A stretch of 64,000 bases of DNA from Bacteroidales bacterium UBA2861. Its GTDB lineage: Bacteria; Bacteroidota; Bacteroidia; Bacteroidales; UBA932. The stretch is from contig DEFD01000028.1 of assembly GCA_002350615.1 (NCBI GenBank), positions 76,496-140,495 of the forward strand, given 5' to 3'. Under the pieces are notes generated by a model. It was not told where the DNA came from and ran no database searches. It was given only the letters and a program-made list of their open reading frames with translations. Of the stretch, positions 37,358 to 45,540 are shown piece by piece (position 1 is the stretch's first letter; every line of letters begins with the position of its first letter). The translations under genes were made by a program, and so were the position numbers.

Positions 37358-39835
37358 ATGAAAAGAATAACCATCCTCCTGCTGGCGCTGTGCCAGATAC
37401 TTGCAGTCCAGGCTGCGCCATTCAGATTCGAACGGAGCATCAACGACAACTGGAGTTTCCATAAGGAAGGCTCCGACCGGAGCGAAACGGTGAATATCCC
37501 CCACAGCTGGAATGCCGCCGACTGCAACGACGACGAGCCGGGATTCTGGCGCGGAGCGGCATGGTACGAGAAAAGCGTGGTCATAAACGACGAACTGCAG
37601 GGACGGAAATTATATGTCCGCTTCGAAGGTGCCTATCAGGAACTCGACCTCTATGTCAACGGCCGCCATGCAGGCAATCACAAGGGAGGTTTCACCGCCT
37701 TCAGCTTCGACATCAGCGAATATGTGGCCAAGGGCGCGAATGAATTCCGCATCCGCCTGGACAATTCGCACGACGAGAACATCCCGCCGATGCGGGCGGA
37801 CTTCACCTTCTTCGGAGGTATCTATCGCGATATCAATCTCATTATCGTTCCGGAGAGCCACATCAGCCTAAGCCATTATGGCAGCAACGGGGTTTACGTC
37901 AGCACTCCGGAGGTGGGCGACAATCTGGCAAAAGCCCGCGTGCAGACGCATCTGGACATCGCCCCGGAGGCAAAGGACCTCTCCCTTGAGCAGCGCATCA
38001 TCGCCCCCGGAGGGAGGCAGGTGGCCGCGGTGAAGACGGCTCTCGGCAAGAGCGACGAGGAAACGGTGTGCACGCAGGATCTGCGCATCCCCAATCCCAA
38101 ACTCTGGGACGTGGATTCGCCGCAGCTCTACACCCTTATAACCAGGCTGTTGGACAGGAACGGAAACATAATCGACGAGCAGCGCAACAGCTTCGGAGTC
38201 AGGACTTTCTGCTTCGACCCGGAGAAGGGATTCTTCCTCAACGGCAGGCATCTCAAGCTCATGGGAACGAACCGGCATCAGGATTTCAAGGACAGGGCCA
38301 ACGCCCTTCCGGACGAGATGCATCTGCGAGACGTGCGGCTCCTGAAGGAGATGGGAGGCAACTTCCTCCGCATCGCTCACTACCCGCAGGATCCCATAGT
38401 ATCCGCCGCATGCGACCGCCTGGGCATAGTTACCAGCGTGGAGATTCCCATAGTGGACCGCATCGGCAGCGGCGATGAATTCGCGGACAACTGCGTGAAC
38501 ATGGTCAAGGAGATGGTGTACCAGAGCTACAACCACCCTTCCATGGTGATCTGGGCCTACATGAACGAAGTCATCATCGACCGCCCCTGGCGGGACGGAA
38601 GCATAGGCAAGGAGGAATACTTCGCCAAACTCCGGGACTGCGCTTCGCGCATCGATGCGGCCATACGCCAGGCTGACCCTTCGAGGCCGACCATGATCCC
38701 CTGCCACAATGCACCGGCACTATATAAGGAAAGCGGCATCACGGAGATTCCGGACATTCTCGGATTCAATCTCTACTGCGGCTGGTACACTCCGGGTCTC
38801 AACACTTTCGGGCCCACCCTCGACAAGCTTCACACCATGTTTCCCGGGAAAAGCCTCATCCTGAGCGAGTACGGGGCCGATGCCGACGCGCGACTTCACA
38901 GCTTCGCGCCGGAGAGTTTTGACTATACCATAGACTATTCCCTGCAATACCACAAGGCATATATCCCCGTGATCCGCGCAAAGGACTATCTTGCCGGAAG
39001 CAATGTGTGGAATATCAACGATTTCTATTCCGAAGTGAGGGGATTCGCAGTGCCGCATGTGAACTGCAAGGGTCTCACCACCCTCACCCGCGAGCCCAAG
39101 GACATGTACTGGCTCTACAAGGCCACGCTCAGCCAGGAGCCCTTCCTCCGCATCGGCGGACACAGTTGGATAATCCGCGGCGGGCAGGAGGCCGGCGGGA
39201 GCTGCGTTCAGAAGGTGGAAGTGTATTCCAATGCTTCTTCAGTGGATCTTTCGATCAACGGGCAGAGTCTCGGGAGCGCTGCTGTGAGCGATAACTGCGC
39301 AGTCTTCGACGTCCCGTTCCGCGCAGGATGGAACCAACTGGAAGCAAAGGCGGACAATGGCTGCAGCGACCTTCTTCGCGTGGATTTCCGTCTCGTTCCG
39401 GAGAATATGGCGGAGTTCGAAGAAATCAATGTCATGCTCGGATCCTCCCGCCATTTCGAAGACAGGGAAGCCGGCCAGGCATGGATTCCCGAGCAGGAAT
39501 ACCGCCCCGGATCCTGGGGATATGTAGGAGGTGAAATAATGCGCCCGAGGCTCAAGAACGGCACCAGGCCGGCTTTCGAGGCCAATATCCTGGGAACTTC
39601 GCTGGACCCCGTGTTCCAGACGCAGCGGGCCGGACTGGAGGCCTTCAAGGCCGATGTTCCCGACGGCAAGTACTATGTTTATCTTTATTTCGCCGAGCTC
39701 ACCGGCAGCAGCGACGGCAAGCCGCTCCCCTACAATCTCGGCAACGACGTAATCTCCGGCGAGAGCGCTGAAAGGGTTTTCGACGTCAGCCTGAACGGCA
39801 CTGTCGTCCTGAAGGACTTCGACATAGCTTCCTAG
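37358..39835 (+). CDS. GH2 beta-galactosidase-like enzyme, ended early by an in-frame TAG
   Basis: An 825-residue product with signal peptide (ITILLLALCQILAVQA). GH2 jelly roll (VNIPHSWNAAD, FEGAYQELDLYVNGRHAG, FFGGIYRDI), Ig-like domain and TIM barrel are intact. E404 in AYMNEVIID is the acid/base and E504 in LSEYGAD the nucleophile. After about residue 690 a malectin-like domain begins (FEANILGTSLDPVFQTQRAG, YYVYLYFAEL, FDVSLNGTVVLKDFD), but the frame hits TAG at 39833-39835 before its last strands. The same frame then continues to 39967. The catalytic part is complete, so activity is likely kept even if the tail is lost. Promoter at 37320-37327. Confidence 0.88.
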   Translation: MKRITILLLALCQILAVQAAPFRFERSINDNWSFHKEGSDRSETVNIPHSWNAADCNDDEPGFWRGAAWYEKSVVINDELQGRKLYVRFEGAYQELDLYVNGRHAGNHKGGFTAFSFDISEYVAKGANEFRIRLDNSHDENIPPMRADFTFFGGIYRDINLIIVPESHISLSHYGSNGVYVSTPEVGDNLAKARVQTHLDIAPEAKDLSLEQRIIAPGGRQVAAVKTALGKSDEETVCTQDLRIPNPKLWDVDSPQLYTLITRLLDRNGNIIDEQRNSFGVRTFCFDPEKGFFLNGRHLKLMGTNRHQDFKDRANALPDEMHLRDVRLLKEMGGNFLRIAHYPQDPIVSAACDRLGIVTSVEIPIVDRIGSGDEFADNCVNMVKEMVYQSYNHPSMVIWAYMNEVIIDRPWRDGSIGKEEYFAKLRDCASRIDAAIRQADPSRPTMIPCHNAPALYKESGITEIPDILGFNLYCGWYTPGLNTFGPTLDKLHTMFPGKSLILSEYGADADARLHSFAPESFDYTIDYSLQYHKAYIPVIRAKDYLAGSNVWNINDFYSEVRGFAVPHVNCKGLTTLTREPKDMYWLYKATLSQEPFLRIGGHSWIIRGGQEAGGSCVQKVEVYSNASSVDLSINGQSLGSAAVSDNCAVFDVPFRAGWNQLEAKADNGCSDLLRVDFRLVPENMAEFEEINVMLGSSRHFEDREAGQAWIPEQEYRPGSWGYVGGEIMRPRLKNGTRPAFEANILGTSLDPVFQTQRAGLEAFKADVPDGKYYVYLYFAELTGSSDGKPLPYNLGNDVISGESAERVFDVSLNGTVVLKDFDIAS

Positions 39836-39967
39836 TACGGGCACAACCGCGCCGTGGTCTATAAGTTCACCGCCGACGTCCTGGGCGGAAAAGGCCTCAG
39901 CGTGGGATTCACTCCCGTGAAGGGCCGTCCTGTGCTGAACGCGATCCGCATACACAGGGCGGAATAG
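39836..39967 (+). pseudogene. detached C-terminal piece of the GH2 gene (malectin-like end)
   Basis: In the frame of the GH2 gene, directly after its TAG, 43 codons read YGHNRAVVYKFTADVLGG, then LSVGFTPVKGRPVLNAIRIHRAE and a stop. This is the expected end of a malectin-like domain. A single change (for example GAG to TAG) explains the break; a sequencing error is possible. Confidence 0.75.
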
Positions 39968-40062
39968 CGCGGTGGGCATTTATTGCCGGGCAGGTTGGGC
40001 GGTTGAGCCGGCGCCTTATACGCCAGGCGACAGAAGAAAAAAGCAAAAAAGCAGGGTAAAAT

Positions 40063-40093
40063 TTTGCGATTTTCAGAAATATGTCTATTTTTG
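40063..40093 (+). promoter_or_regulatory. promoter of tRNA-Leu: TTTG, 19 bp, TATTTTTG
   Basis: TTTG at 40063-40066 and TATTTTTG at 40086-40093 are separated by 19 bp, the best full match to the Bacteroidota consensus in the window. The start should lie near 40099, about 13 bases before the mature tRNA. Confidence 0.75.
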
Positions 40094-40111
40094 CAGTCCC
40101 AAAGTAGAAAT

Positions 40112-40194
40112 GCGGACGTGGTGAAATGGTAGACACGCTACTTTGAGGGGGTAGTGGGCGTTGGCCTGTGTGAGTTCGAGTCTCACCGTCCGCA
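40112..40194 (+). tRNA. tRNA-Leu (anticodon GAG)
   Basis: The acceptor stem GCGGACG pairs with CGTCCGC and is followed by discriminator A. The anticodon stem is CTACT/GGTAG with loop TTGAGGG, giving anticodon GAG. A long variable arm and a T-arm GTGAG-TTCGAGT-CTCAC are present. CCA is not encoded. Confidence 0.95.
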
Positions 40195-40200
40195 CGAAAG

Positions 40201-40226
40201 ACAGCTTCTCAGGAGGCTGTTTTTTT
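40201..40226 (+). terminator. rho-independent terminator of tRNA-Leu
   Basis: ACAGCTTC pairs with GAGGCTGT (one G-T pair) around a four-base loop and is followed directly by seven T residues. It starts six bases after the tRNA and ends before the convergent DUF5686 gene. Confidence 0.85.
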
Positions 40227-40232
40227 GTTATA

Positions 40233-42818
40233 TCAGAACCGGAATTCCGCTCCGACCTGCACCGCGAAGTTGGAGGTCTTGATATGGTTCAGCACCCTCG
40301 CTCCGGTATCAGTGCGGGCGTCGTTCACCACCACGCGCTCGTTACGGTGGGTGACACGCCAGAAGCAGTCCACACGCAGGAATTTCAGGATATTGCTGAT
40401 GCCGACACCGACTTCCACATAAGGCACCTTTCCAAGTTTCGAAGTGCCGTTGGGAAAGAGCATCGGCGCCTTTATCTCATCCAGGCCGGAGAAGTCCGCC
40501 AAATTGCCGTTGTTCTTGTCGGAAAGGCTGCCCCAGGTGGCCTTGGCCGTGACTTCTTCACGCAGTCCCATCCTCCGCAGGAGAGGAATCTTGCCAAGGA
40601 AATATCCCCAGAAGCAATGGTTGTAGAACACCGTCACCCAGGTATCCGAAGCGAATTCCATATAGTCCATGCAGGAAAATGCCTGCTTGTTCAGCAGGAA
40701 GGTGCTGTTGCCTTCGTGCAGATGCAGGAGCGGATAGGGGACGCTTCCGAATATCTTTCCGGCATTTACCCTAAGCAGGGACTGTCCGAAAGGCGGGGTG
40801 TTGGGGTTCCAGTAAATATCGATTTCCGAACGGAAATAGCTGTAGTCGTTCTTGCGTATTCCTCCAACCGAACCTGCCGCCGTGAAGGCTACGATAGGAT
40901 AGTTGGTATGGACGTAAGTCTTTGTGAAATAGCCCCTGTTCACCGTTTCCTTATATGAGAAACGAAGGGTGGCGTAAAGTTCGTTGGACGCGACGCTGCT
41001 TATCTTGCTGCTGTCCCTTCCGAGCATCGGCACCTGGAACTGCTCTTTCACCCAGGGCTTGGCGCTGGGATAATATCTGCGCAGCCTGAAACCGGCCGTG
41101 GCGTTCAGGTTCATGTTGAACTCATGCTCGTACTTGCCGTAGAAATCGCTCATCAGCGAAAGCCGCACATTATGGTTCCCTCCGAAAATGGATGCGAAGA
41201 TGTTTCCTTCCGTGAGGGCGTTGTCGCCGCTGCCGAGCTGGTACACGTCATATTTTGCGCCGAGCGTAAGTTTGCGTTCGGGTTCGCGGTTCCACAGATG
41301 CTCCCAGCTTCCGCCGCCCTTGAAGGTCTGGTCCCTGGTGCCGTAGGCCGTATATGCCGTGAAGCGGTCCTTTCGGCTGAAATCTTTGGAGGTCCTGAAG
41401 CCTATCTGGGGTCGGAATCCTTCCAGATCATTGAAACTGAAGAGTTTATAATACGGTCCTATCCCTATCGGACCTAATTCCCAGTAGCCGTTTATGAGGG
41501 TATAGACGGTGCTGTAGAGGTTCTTGTACATGGGGACCGTCTTGATGCGCTCCACCATTTCATAGACGCTCTGCTCTTTTTCGGTCAGAGGCTCCGGCCG
41601 CACTTCCGCCCAATAGTCCTCGTCTTTCTTTCCGGCATCTTCCTTAACCTTGACAAGGCCGTCGCTTACACGCAGTTTTTCCTTTGGCGAGAAGTCCACA
41701 TTGCTGTAAACCATCTCCCTCTTGCCTATGAAGGACAGCATTTTGGAAGAGTCGCTGAGGCTCATGGAGAGGTCCACATAGAGTTTGTCGGACTTGTAGA
41801 ACCAGGTGGAATCTTCCTGGCGCGCATATTCCGCATCGAGTACCAAGTCGCGCATGAAGTTTACATTCGTAATGTTGCGCATGTTGGCGTGGATGCTCCT
41901 GATTGCGAAGTCCTCGGCGTCTATCTTCATTTCCCCGTCGAAGGTCGGAGTGGAGACAAGGGGCTTGGGATGGTAGCGGACAAGCAGGGTCTTGCGTCCG
42001 TCAACCATCAGGGAATCTATGATATAATAATTATAGTATAGAAGAGCCGCCGGCTGGATTGGAGACGGGAATTCGATGCCGAAGGCGTTCACGAAGTTGT
42101 CGTAGAAATTCACCTTGAGGTGCAGGGAGCCGGTGAACTGGCTCAGGAGGTTCATGTCCGGATTGATGCCGGAGATGCGGTTGGCAAGCACCGTCTCGTT
42201 GTTTACTTCCGGGTTGGAGGAATGGTTCCTGCGTGCCACCGATTCGGAAATCATCACCGGAAGATAGGGAATGCCGGAAATGGCCGAGGTGTCCACGTAG
42301 TCGAAGACGAAACCGAATTCCTTCTTGAACTTTTTGGATGTGAACTGTTCATACGGATGGGTGAGATCCAGTTCCATCTTGTTGTACACGTCGCAGCTGT
42401 ATTCCGGATGTTTGTCCGGGTCGTTCTTGTCTCTGCGGGACTGGATGTTCGCCAGCAGTCGGCGGGCCTTTTTGTTGTCAGCCTTCACCCTGGAGGCGCT
42501 CAGCTCGTTTTTGGTGAGTTTGAGTTTGAAGTTGACCTCGCTGAACTTGCCGGGCTTGACTTCCTTGGTTTCAGGGTCGTAACCCAGCAGCTGGGCTGTT
42601 ACGGTGGTCCGGCTCAGGTCCCGGCACTCCAGATTGTAATATCCGTCGAGGTCGGTGGTGATGCCCGTGGTTGTGCCGTCGAAATACACTCCTACGAAGG
42701 GGATGCCTTCCCCTTCTTCGTCCACCACCCGGCCACGGATCTTGGTGGTCTGGGCCGCCGCACCGATGCAAAGCATCAGCGCTATCAGGGTGAGGGTGTA
42801 TTTTTTCAGCTTTCCCAT
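40233..42818 (-). CDS. DUF5686 family outer-membrane protein with carboxypeptidase-like domain
   Basis: An 861-residue protein. After the signal peptide (LTLIALMLCIGAAAQ) a carboxypeptidase-regulatory-like domain follows (GRVVDEEGEGIPFVGVYFDG, about 25-110). Then comes a long outer-membrane barrel typical of DUF5686 (ARRLLANIQSRRDKNDPDK, YWELGPIGIGPYYKLFSFN, NRGYFTKTYVHTNYP) ending AVQVGAEFRF. The ATG at 42818 is chosen because the likely promoter element (42851-42858) lies downstream of the only further in-frame ATG at 42863. The function of the family is unknown; it is widespread in Bacteroidota and stands alone here. Confidence 0.9.
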   Translation of the reverse strand: MGKLKKYTLTLIALMLCIGAAAQTTKIRGRVVDEEGEGIPFVGVYFDGTTTGITTDLDGYYNLECRDLSRTTVTAQLLGYDPETKEVKPGKFSEVNFKLKLTKNELSASRVKADNKKARRLLANIQSRRDKNDPDKHPEYSCDVYNKMELDLTHPYEQFTSKKFKKEFGFVFDYVDTSAISGIPYLPVMISESVARRNHSSNPEVNNETVLANRISGINPDMNLLSQFTGSLHLKVNFYDNFVNAFGIEFPSPIQPAALLYYNYYIIDSLMVDGRKTLLVRYHPKPLVSTPTFDGEMKIDAEDFAIRSIHANMRNITNVNFMRDLVLDAEYARQEDSTWFYKSDKLYVDLSMSLSDSSKMLSFIGKREMVYSNVDFSPKEKLRVSDGLVKVKEDAGKKDEDYWAEVRPEPLTEKEQSVYEMVERIKTVPMYKNLYSTVYTLINGYWELGPIGIGPYYKLFSFNDLEGFRPQIGFRTSKDFSRKDRFTAYTAYGTRDQTFKGGGSWEHLWNREPERKLTLGAKYDVYQLGSGDNALTEGNIFASIFGGNHNVRLSLMSDFYGKYEHEFNMNLNATAGFRLRRYYPSAKPWVKEQFQVPMLGRDSSKISSVASNELYATLRFSYKETVNRGYFTKTYVHTNYPIVAFTAAGSVGGIRKNDYSYFRSEIDIYWNPNTPPFGQSLLRVNAGKIFGSVPYPLLHLHEGNSTFLLNKQAFSCMDYMEFASDTWVTVFYNHCFWGYFLGKIPLLRRMGLREEVTAKATWGSLSDKNNGNLADFSGLDEIKAPMLFPNGTSKLGKVPYVEVGVGISNILKFLRVDCFWRVTHRNERVVVNDARTDTGARVLNHIKTSNFAVQVGAEFRF

Positions 42819-43206
42819 GTTTTCCGTCCATCGCCGACATTTCCAGCCTGCAAATTTACACAAATCTCAAGATTATTGCGCAAGTTCCGTCGCATCGCGC
42901 CTCCCGGTCCTTTACAGCAGCCCTTCGCGTGGCGGACTTGCCCCAGAAAACTATTGGGCTGGAGCGTACTTGGCAGGCAGATTTCGAAAGGGGGTAAGCA
43001 CAAAAACGGCCCGATTCGCGCTTACCCCATCTTAAAGTCAGCGGGCTAAGCACAGTGCAGTGGAGGCCGCACCCCTGAAACAGCCGCCCATGTATAAATC
43101 CTGGAATTTCGCACACAGCTTCCCCCTGGATCAGCCACCCTCTTGAAAACCGGGGTTTTTGCACACGGGGAGAGGGGTTCGCAGGGAGGGCGGTGGCGGA
43201 GAGGGG
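42819..43206. other. intergenic spacer with promoter and hairpin repeats
   Basis: This 388-bp spacer holds no gene. TAAATTTG (minus strand, 42851-42858) is the likely -7 element of the DUF5686 gene. The rest is rich in hairpins: the twin-hairpin element at 42964-43053, and AAAACC/GGTTTT at about 43146-43159 next to a GCACAC that recurs at 43109-43114. The latter may be worn copies of the same family, or may help end the ispE transcript. Confidence 0.6.
42964..43053. repeat. twin-hairpin element (intergenic member)
   Basis: GGGGTAAGC (42991-42999) pairs perfectly with GCTTACCCC (43020-43028). The 20-base loop carries ACAAAAACGGCCCGATTC, the core found in other members. The right arm forms a second hairpin with GGGCTAAGC (43043-43051). 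The flanking units, from GCGTAC at 42964 and from GCGCTTACC at 43018, are imperfect copies about 52-54 bp apart. Confidence 0.65.
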
Positions 43207-44214
43207 TCAGATGGCAGGGAAGATGCCGAAAACAGCGGAGCCGGAACCGGACATTGCGGCATAGATGGCGCCACGGGCGTAGAAATCTTCTTTCAAGGCG
43301 GCGATTTCGGGGTGCGCCGGGAAAACACTGCGTTCGAAGTCGTTGAACACGCAGTCCCTCCATTGCGCAATCGGCAGCGTCAGCGCCTCCCTCAAGGACA
43401 TTGGTGCCGGCTGGGGCATTGCGGGAGACTGCGGCAGGGCGGAAGTTGTCTGAGACCGCTGCCCCCCTTGTGTGGATCCCGATGCTGAGAGGGGGGCGAT
43501 TGATGTTGCGGGGGCGGAAACCGACTGTCGCCCCTGAGTGCACCCTGACGCCGAGAGTGGAGACTGCACTGCGGCGGGGGCTGAAACCGACTGCCGACAA
43601 GCCGAGAGTGGTGACTGCACTGCGGCAGGGGCTGAAACCGACTGCCTCCCTGCAGCGGCATCCAGCCCGGCATAAGCCTCGGCCGTACTCACGGAGACAC
43701 CGTCGGGAACTTTCACCTCGATGCGGTATGCGGACAGGTCGAGCGGGAAGGGTTCCAGAACCTCACCGCGGCCACTTGCAAACATGGGGCGGTTGTAAAT
43801 GAAGAAGGGACAGTCGCTACCGAGACGGGCCGCGAGGGCCGCAAGGGTCGCATCATCCAGTTCAAGTGAAAAAATATCGTTCAGTGCCCGGATCATGAAA
43901 GCCGCATCGGCGCTGCCGCCTCCGAGGCCTGCACCGACAGGTGAATTCTTCTCCAGCAGGACAGATACAGAATCTATTCCGAACTCATCCCTGAAAAGCA
44001 TCCATGCTTTTGCAACAAGATCTTTCTCCACCGGCCAGTTTCCATAACTGGGGCCAACGATTTTAAGGCTGAAAACCTCCGATGGGACAATCTCCATCCG
44101 GTCGTGAAACGCATCGCAGGGCACGAAAAGCGTCTCCAATTCGTGATAGCCGTCCGGACGCACGCCGAGAACGCGCAGCCCGAGGTTCAGCTTCACATTT
44201 GGATAAAGCCTCAT
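43207..44214 (-). CDS. ispE: 4-diphosphocytidyl-2-C-methyl-D-erythritol kinase with a repeat insertion
   Basis: A GHMP kinase of the non-mevalonate isoprenoid pathway, 335 residues. K8 in YPNVKLNLGL, the ATP loop PVGAGLGGGSADAA (92-105), D134 in GSDCPFF and the C-terminal AAMSGSGSAVFG are all present. Residues about 187-272 are not part of the normal enzyme. They are built from repeats of RQSVSAPAAVQSPLSA with SGxTQG linkers. Without them the protein would be about 250 residues, close to normal. The insertion keeps frame and lies between conserved blocks, so the enzyme may still fold. Last gene of the suf operon; its ATG overlaps the sufD stop by 4 bp. Confidence 0.93.
   Translation of the reverse strand: MRLYPNVKLNLGLRVLGVRPDGYHELETLFVPCDAFHDRMEIVPSEVFSLKIVGPSYGNWPVEKDLVAKAWMLFRDEFGIDSVSVLLEKNSPVGAGLGGGSADAAFMIRALNDIFSLELDDATLAALAARLGSDCPFFIYNRPMFASGRGEVLEPFPLDLSAYRIEVKVPDGVSVSTAEAYAGLDAAAGRQSVSAPAAVQSPLSACRQSVSAPAAVQSPLSASGCTQGRQSVSAPATSIAPLSASGSTQGGQRSQTTSALPQSPAMPQPAPMSLREALTLPIAQWRDCVFNDFERSVFPAHPEIAALKEDFYARGAIYAAMSGSGSAVFGIFPAI
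43485..43646. repeat. in-frame tandem repeat inside ispE (51-bp unit)
   Basis: CCGAGAGTGG at 43551 and 43602 and CTGAAACCGACTGC after each define a 51-bp unit. A more diverged copy starts at 43485, 66 bp before. In protein terms each unit is RQSVSAPAAVQSPLSA, with or without SGxTQG. GGCAG/CTGCC (43624-43628 and 43642-43646) makes a small hairpin. Confidence 0.9.
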
Positions 44215-44798
44215 ATCCTGGAAATCACATCGTTACGATAGCTCTCCGGCAAACGGTCCAGGATGTCGGAAACGAAGGAAATCATCTGCATTTTGCGGGC
44301 CTCCTCGAAAGGGATGCCCCTGGAACGCATATAAAAGAGCGCGTCCTCGTCGAGGCTGCCCACCGTGGCACCGTGGGAGCATTTGACATCGTCCGCATAA
44401 ATCTCAAGCTGCGGGCGCGTATCCACTTTGCCGTCGGAAAGCAGGATGCTGTGGTTCTCCTGGTAGGCCTCCGTCTTTTCCGCATCCTGCGCCACATAGA
44501 TGAGTCCGTCGAAACTCACCGCCGCCCTGTCGCCGACTATCCCCTTGAAAATCTGCCTGGAGTGCGAACCACCCACGAGATGACGCACGCAAACATTGAA
44601 ATTCACCTTGTCCCCATTGTTGGAAAGGTAGAGGCCGGCTATTTCCAGATTCGCCCCGGGACGCACGATATCAATCTCAAAATCCACATTCCCGGAATAG
44701 CCGGGCCGTGCGACAAAGACGATATGCAGATCGTCGTTTTCCCGCAAGGTCAGGCGGCGCGGAACTTCGTCCCGGCCGAGCATGTAAATCTTAGTCAT
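44211..44798 (-). CDS. sufD: short SufD-like Fe-S assembly scaffold
   Basis: A 195-residue protein that matches only the C-terminal half of SufD: NVCVRHLVGGSHSRQIFKGI, EAYQENHSILLS, PQLEIYADDVKCSHGATVG with the functionally important histidine, and FYMRSRGIPFEEAR. Typical SufD has about 430 residues with a long N-terminal helical part, so this is a compact form. The frame has a plausible start that overlaps sufC by 8 bp, and no lost upstream part is visible, so it looks like a real short version. It should form the SufBCD complex with its neighbours. Confidence 0.88.
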   Translation of the reverse strand: MTKIYMLGRDEVPRRLTLRENDDLHIVFVARPGYSGNVDFEIDIVRPGANLEIAGLYLSNNGDKVNFNVCVRHLVGGSHSRQIFKGIVGDRAAVSFDGLIYVAQDAEKTEAYQENHSILLSDGKVDTRPQLEIYADDVKCSHGATVGSLDEDALFYMRSRGIPFEEARKMQMISFVSDILDRLPESYRNDVISRI

Positions 44799-45540
44799 TT
44801 ATACTGTCGTAACCTTGATTTTCAATCTGTTCCACAAGCTCGCGGCCGCCGGTGCGCACAATCCTGCCGGCTTTCAGCACATGCACGACATCCGGCACGA
44901 TAAGGTCCAGAAGACGCTTGTAGTGGGTGATCACAATGGAAGATTTGCTGGGAGAACGCAGGGCATTCACCCCGTCCGCCACTATCTTGAGGGCATCCAC
45001 GTCCAGACCGCTGTCGGTTTCGTCGAGGATACTCAAATCCGGATCCAGCATCGCCATCTGGAATATCTCGTTGCGCTTTTTCTCACCTCCGCTGAAGCCT
45101 ACATTGACATCCCGCTTGATGAATTCTCCCTTCATCTGCACCAGCGCCGTCTTTGACTTGAGAAGCTTCAGGTAGTCCGCGGGGCTGAGTTCGCTCTGCC
45201 CGGCAGCCTTGCGCTTGGCGTTCACCGCCGCCTTCATGAAATTGTTGATACTCACGCCCGGAATCTCTATCGGATATTGGAAAGAAAGGAAAAGTCCCGC
45301 CCAGGAGCGTTCCTCCGGCGTCATCGCAAGCAGGTCCTGCCCCTTGAAGAGGATGCTACCTTCCGTGACCTCATAGCCGGGGCGTCCTGTCAGCACTGCC
45401 CCGAGGGTGCTCTTCCCCGCTCCGTTGGGTCCCATCAGGGCATGCACCTGCCCCTCGGCGATGTCAAGGTCGATGCCGCGAAGGATTTCCTTTCCCTCCA
45501 CGGCGGCGTGGAGATTACGTATTTGAAGAATGTTGCTCAT
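44791..45540 (-). CDS. sufC: Fe-S assembly ATPase SufC
   Basis: A 249-residue ABC-type ATPase: Walker A GPNGAGKS (37-44), signature FSGGEKKRNE (around 149-158) and Walker B LSILDETDSGLD (169-180). The SGGEKKRNE signature and the ETDSGLD end are typical of SufC. It drives rearrangement of the SufB-SufD scaffold. The start touches the stop of sufB and the end overlaps the start of sufD. Confidence 0.97.
   Translation of the reverse strand: MSNILQIRNLHAAVEGKEILRGIDLDIAEGQVHALMGPNGAGKSTLGAVLTGRPGYEVTEGSILFKGQDLLAMTPEERSWAGLFLSFQYPIEIPGVSINNFMKAAVNAKRKAAGQSELSPADYLKLLKSKTALVQMKGEFIKRDVNVGFSGGEKKRNEIFQMAMLDPDLSILDETDSGLDVDALKIVADGVNALRSPSKSSIVITHYKRLLDLIVPDVVHVLKAGRIVRTGGRELVEQIENQGYDSIND

Noticed and set aside
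39833..39835. TAG as pyrrolysine or programmed readthrough codon
   Set aside because: No pyl genes or special downstream structure are visible, and one base change from GAG explains it more simply.
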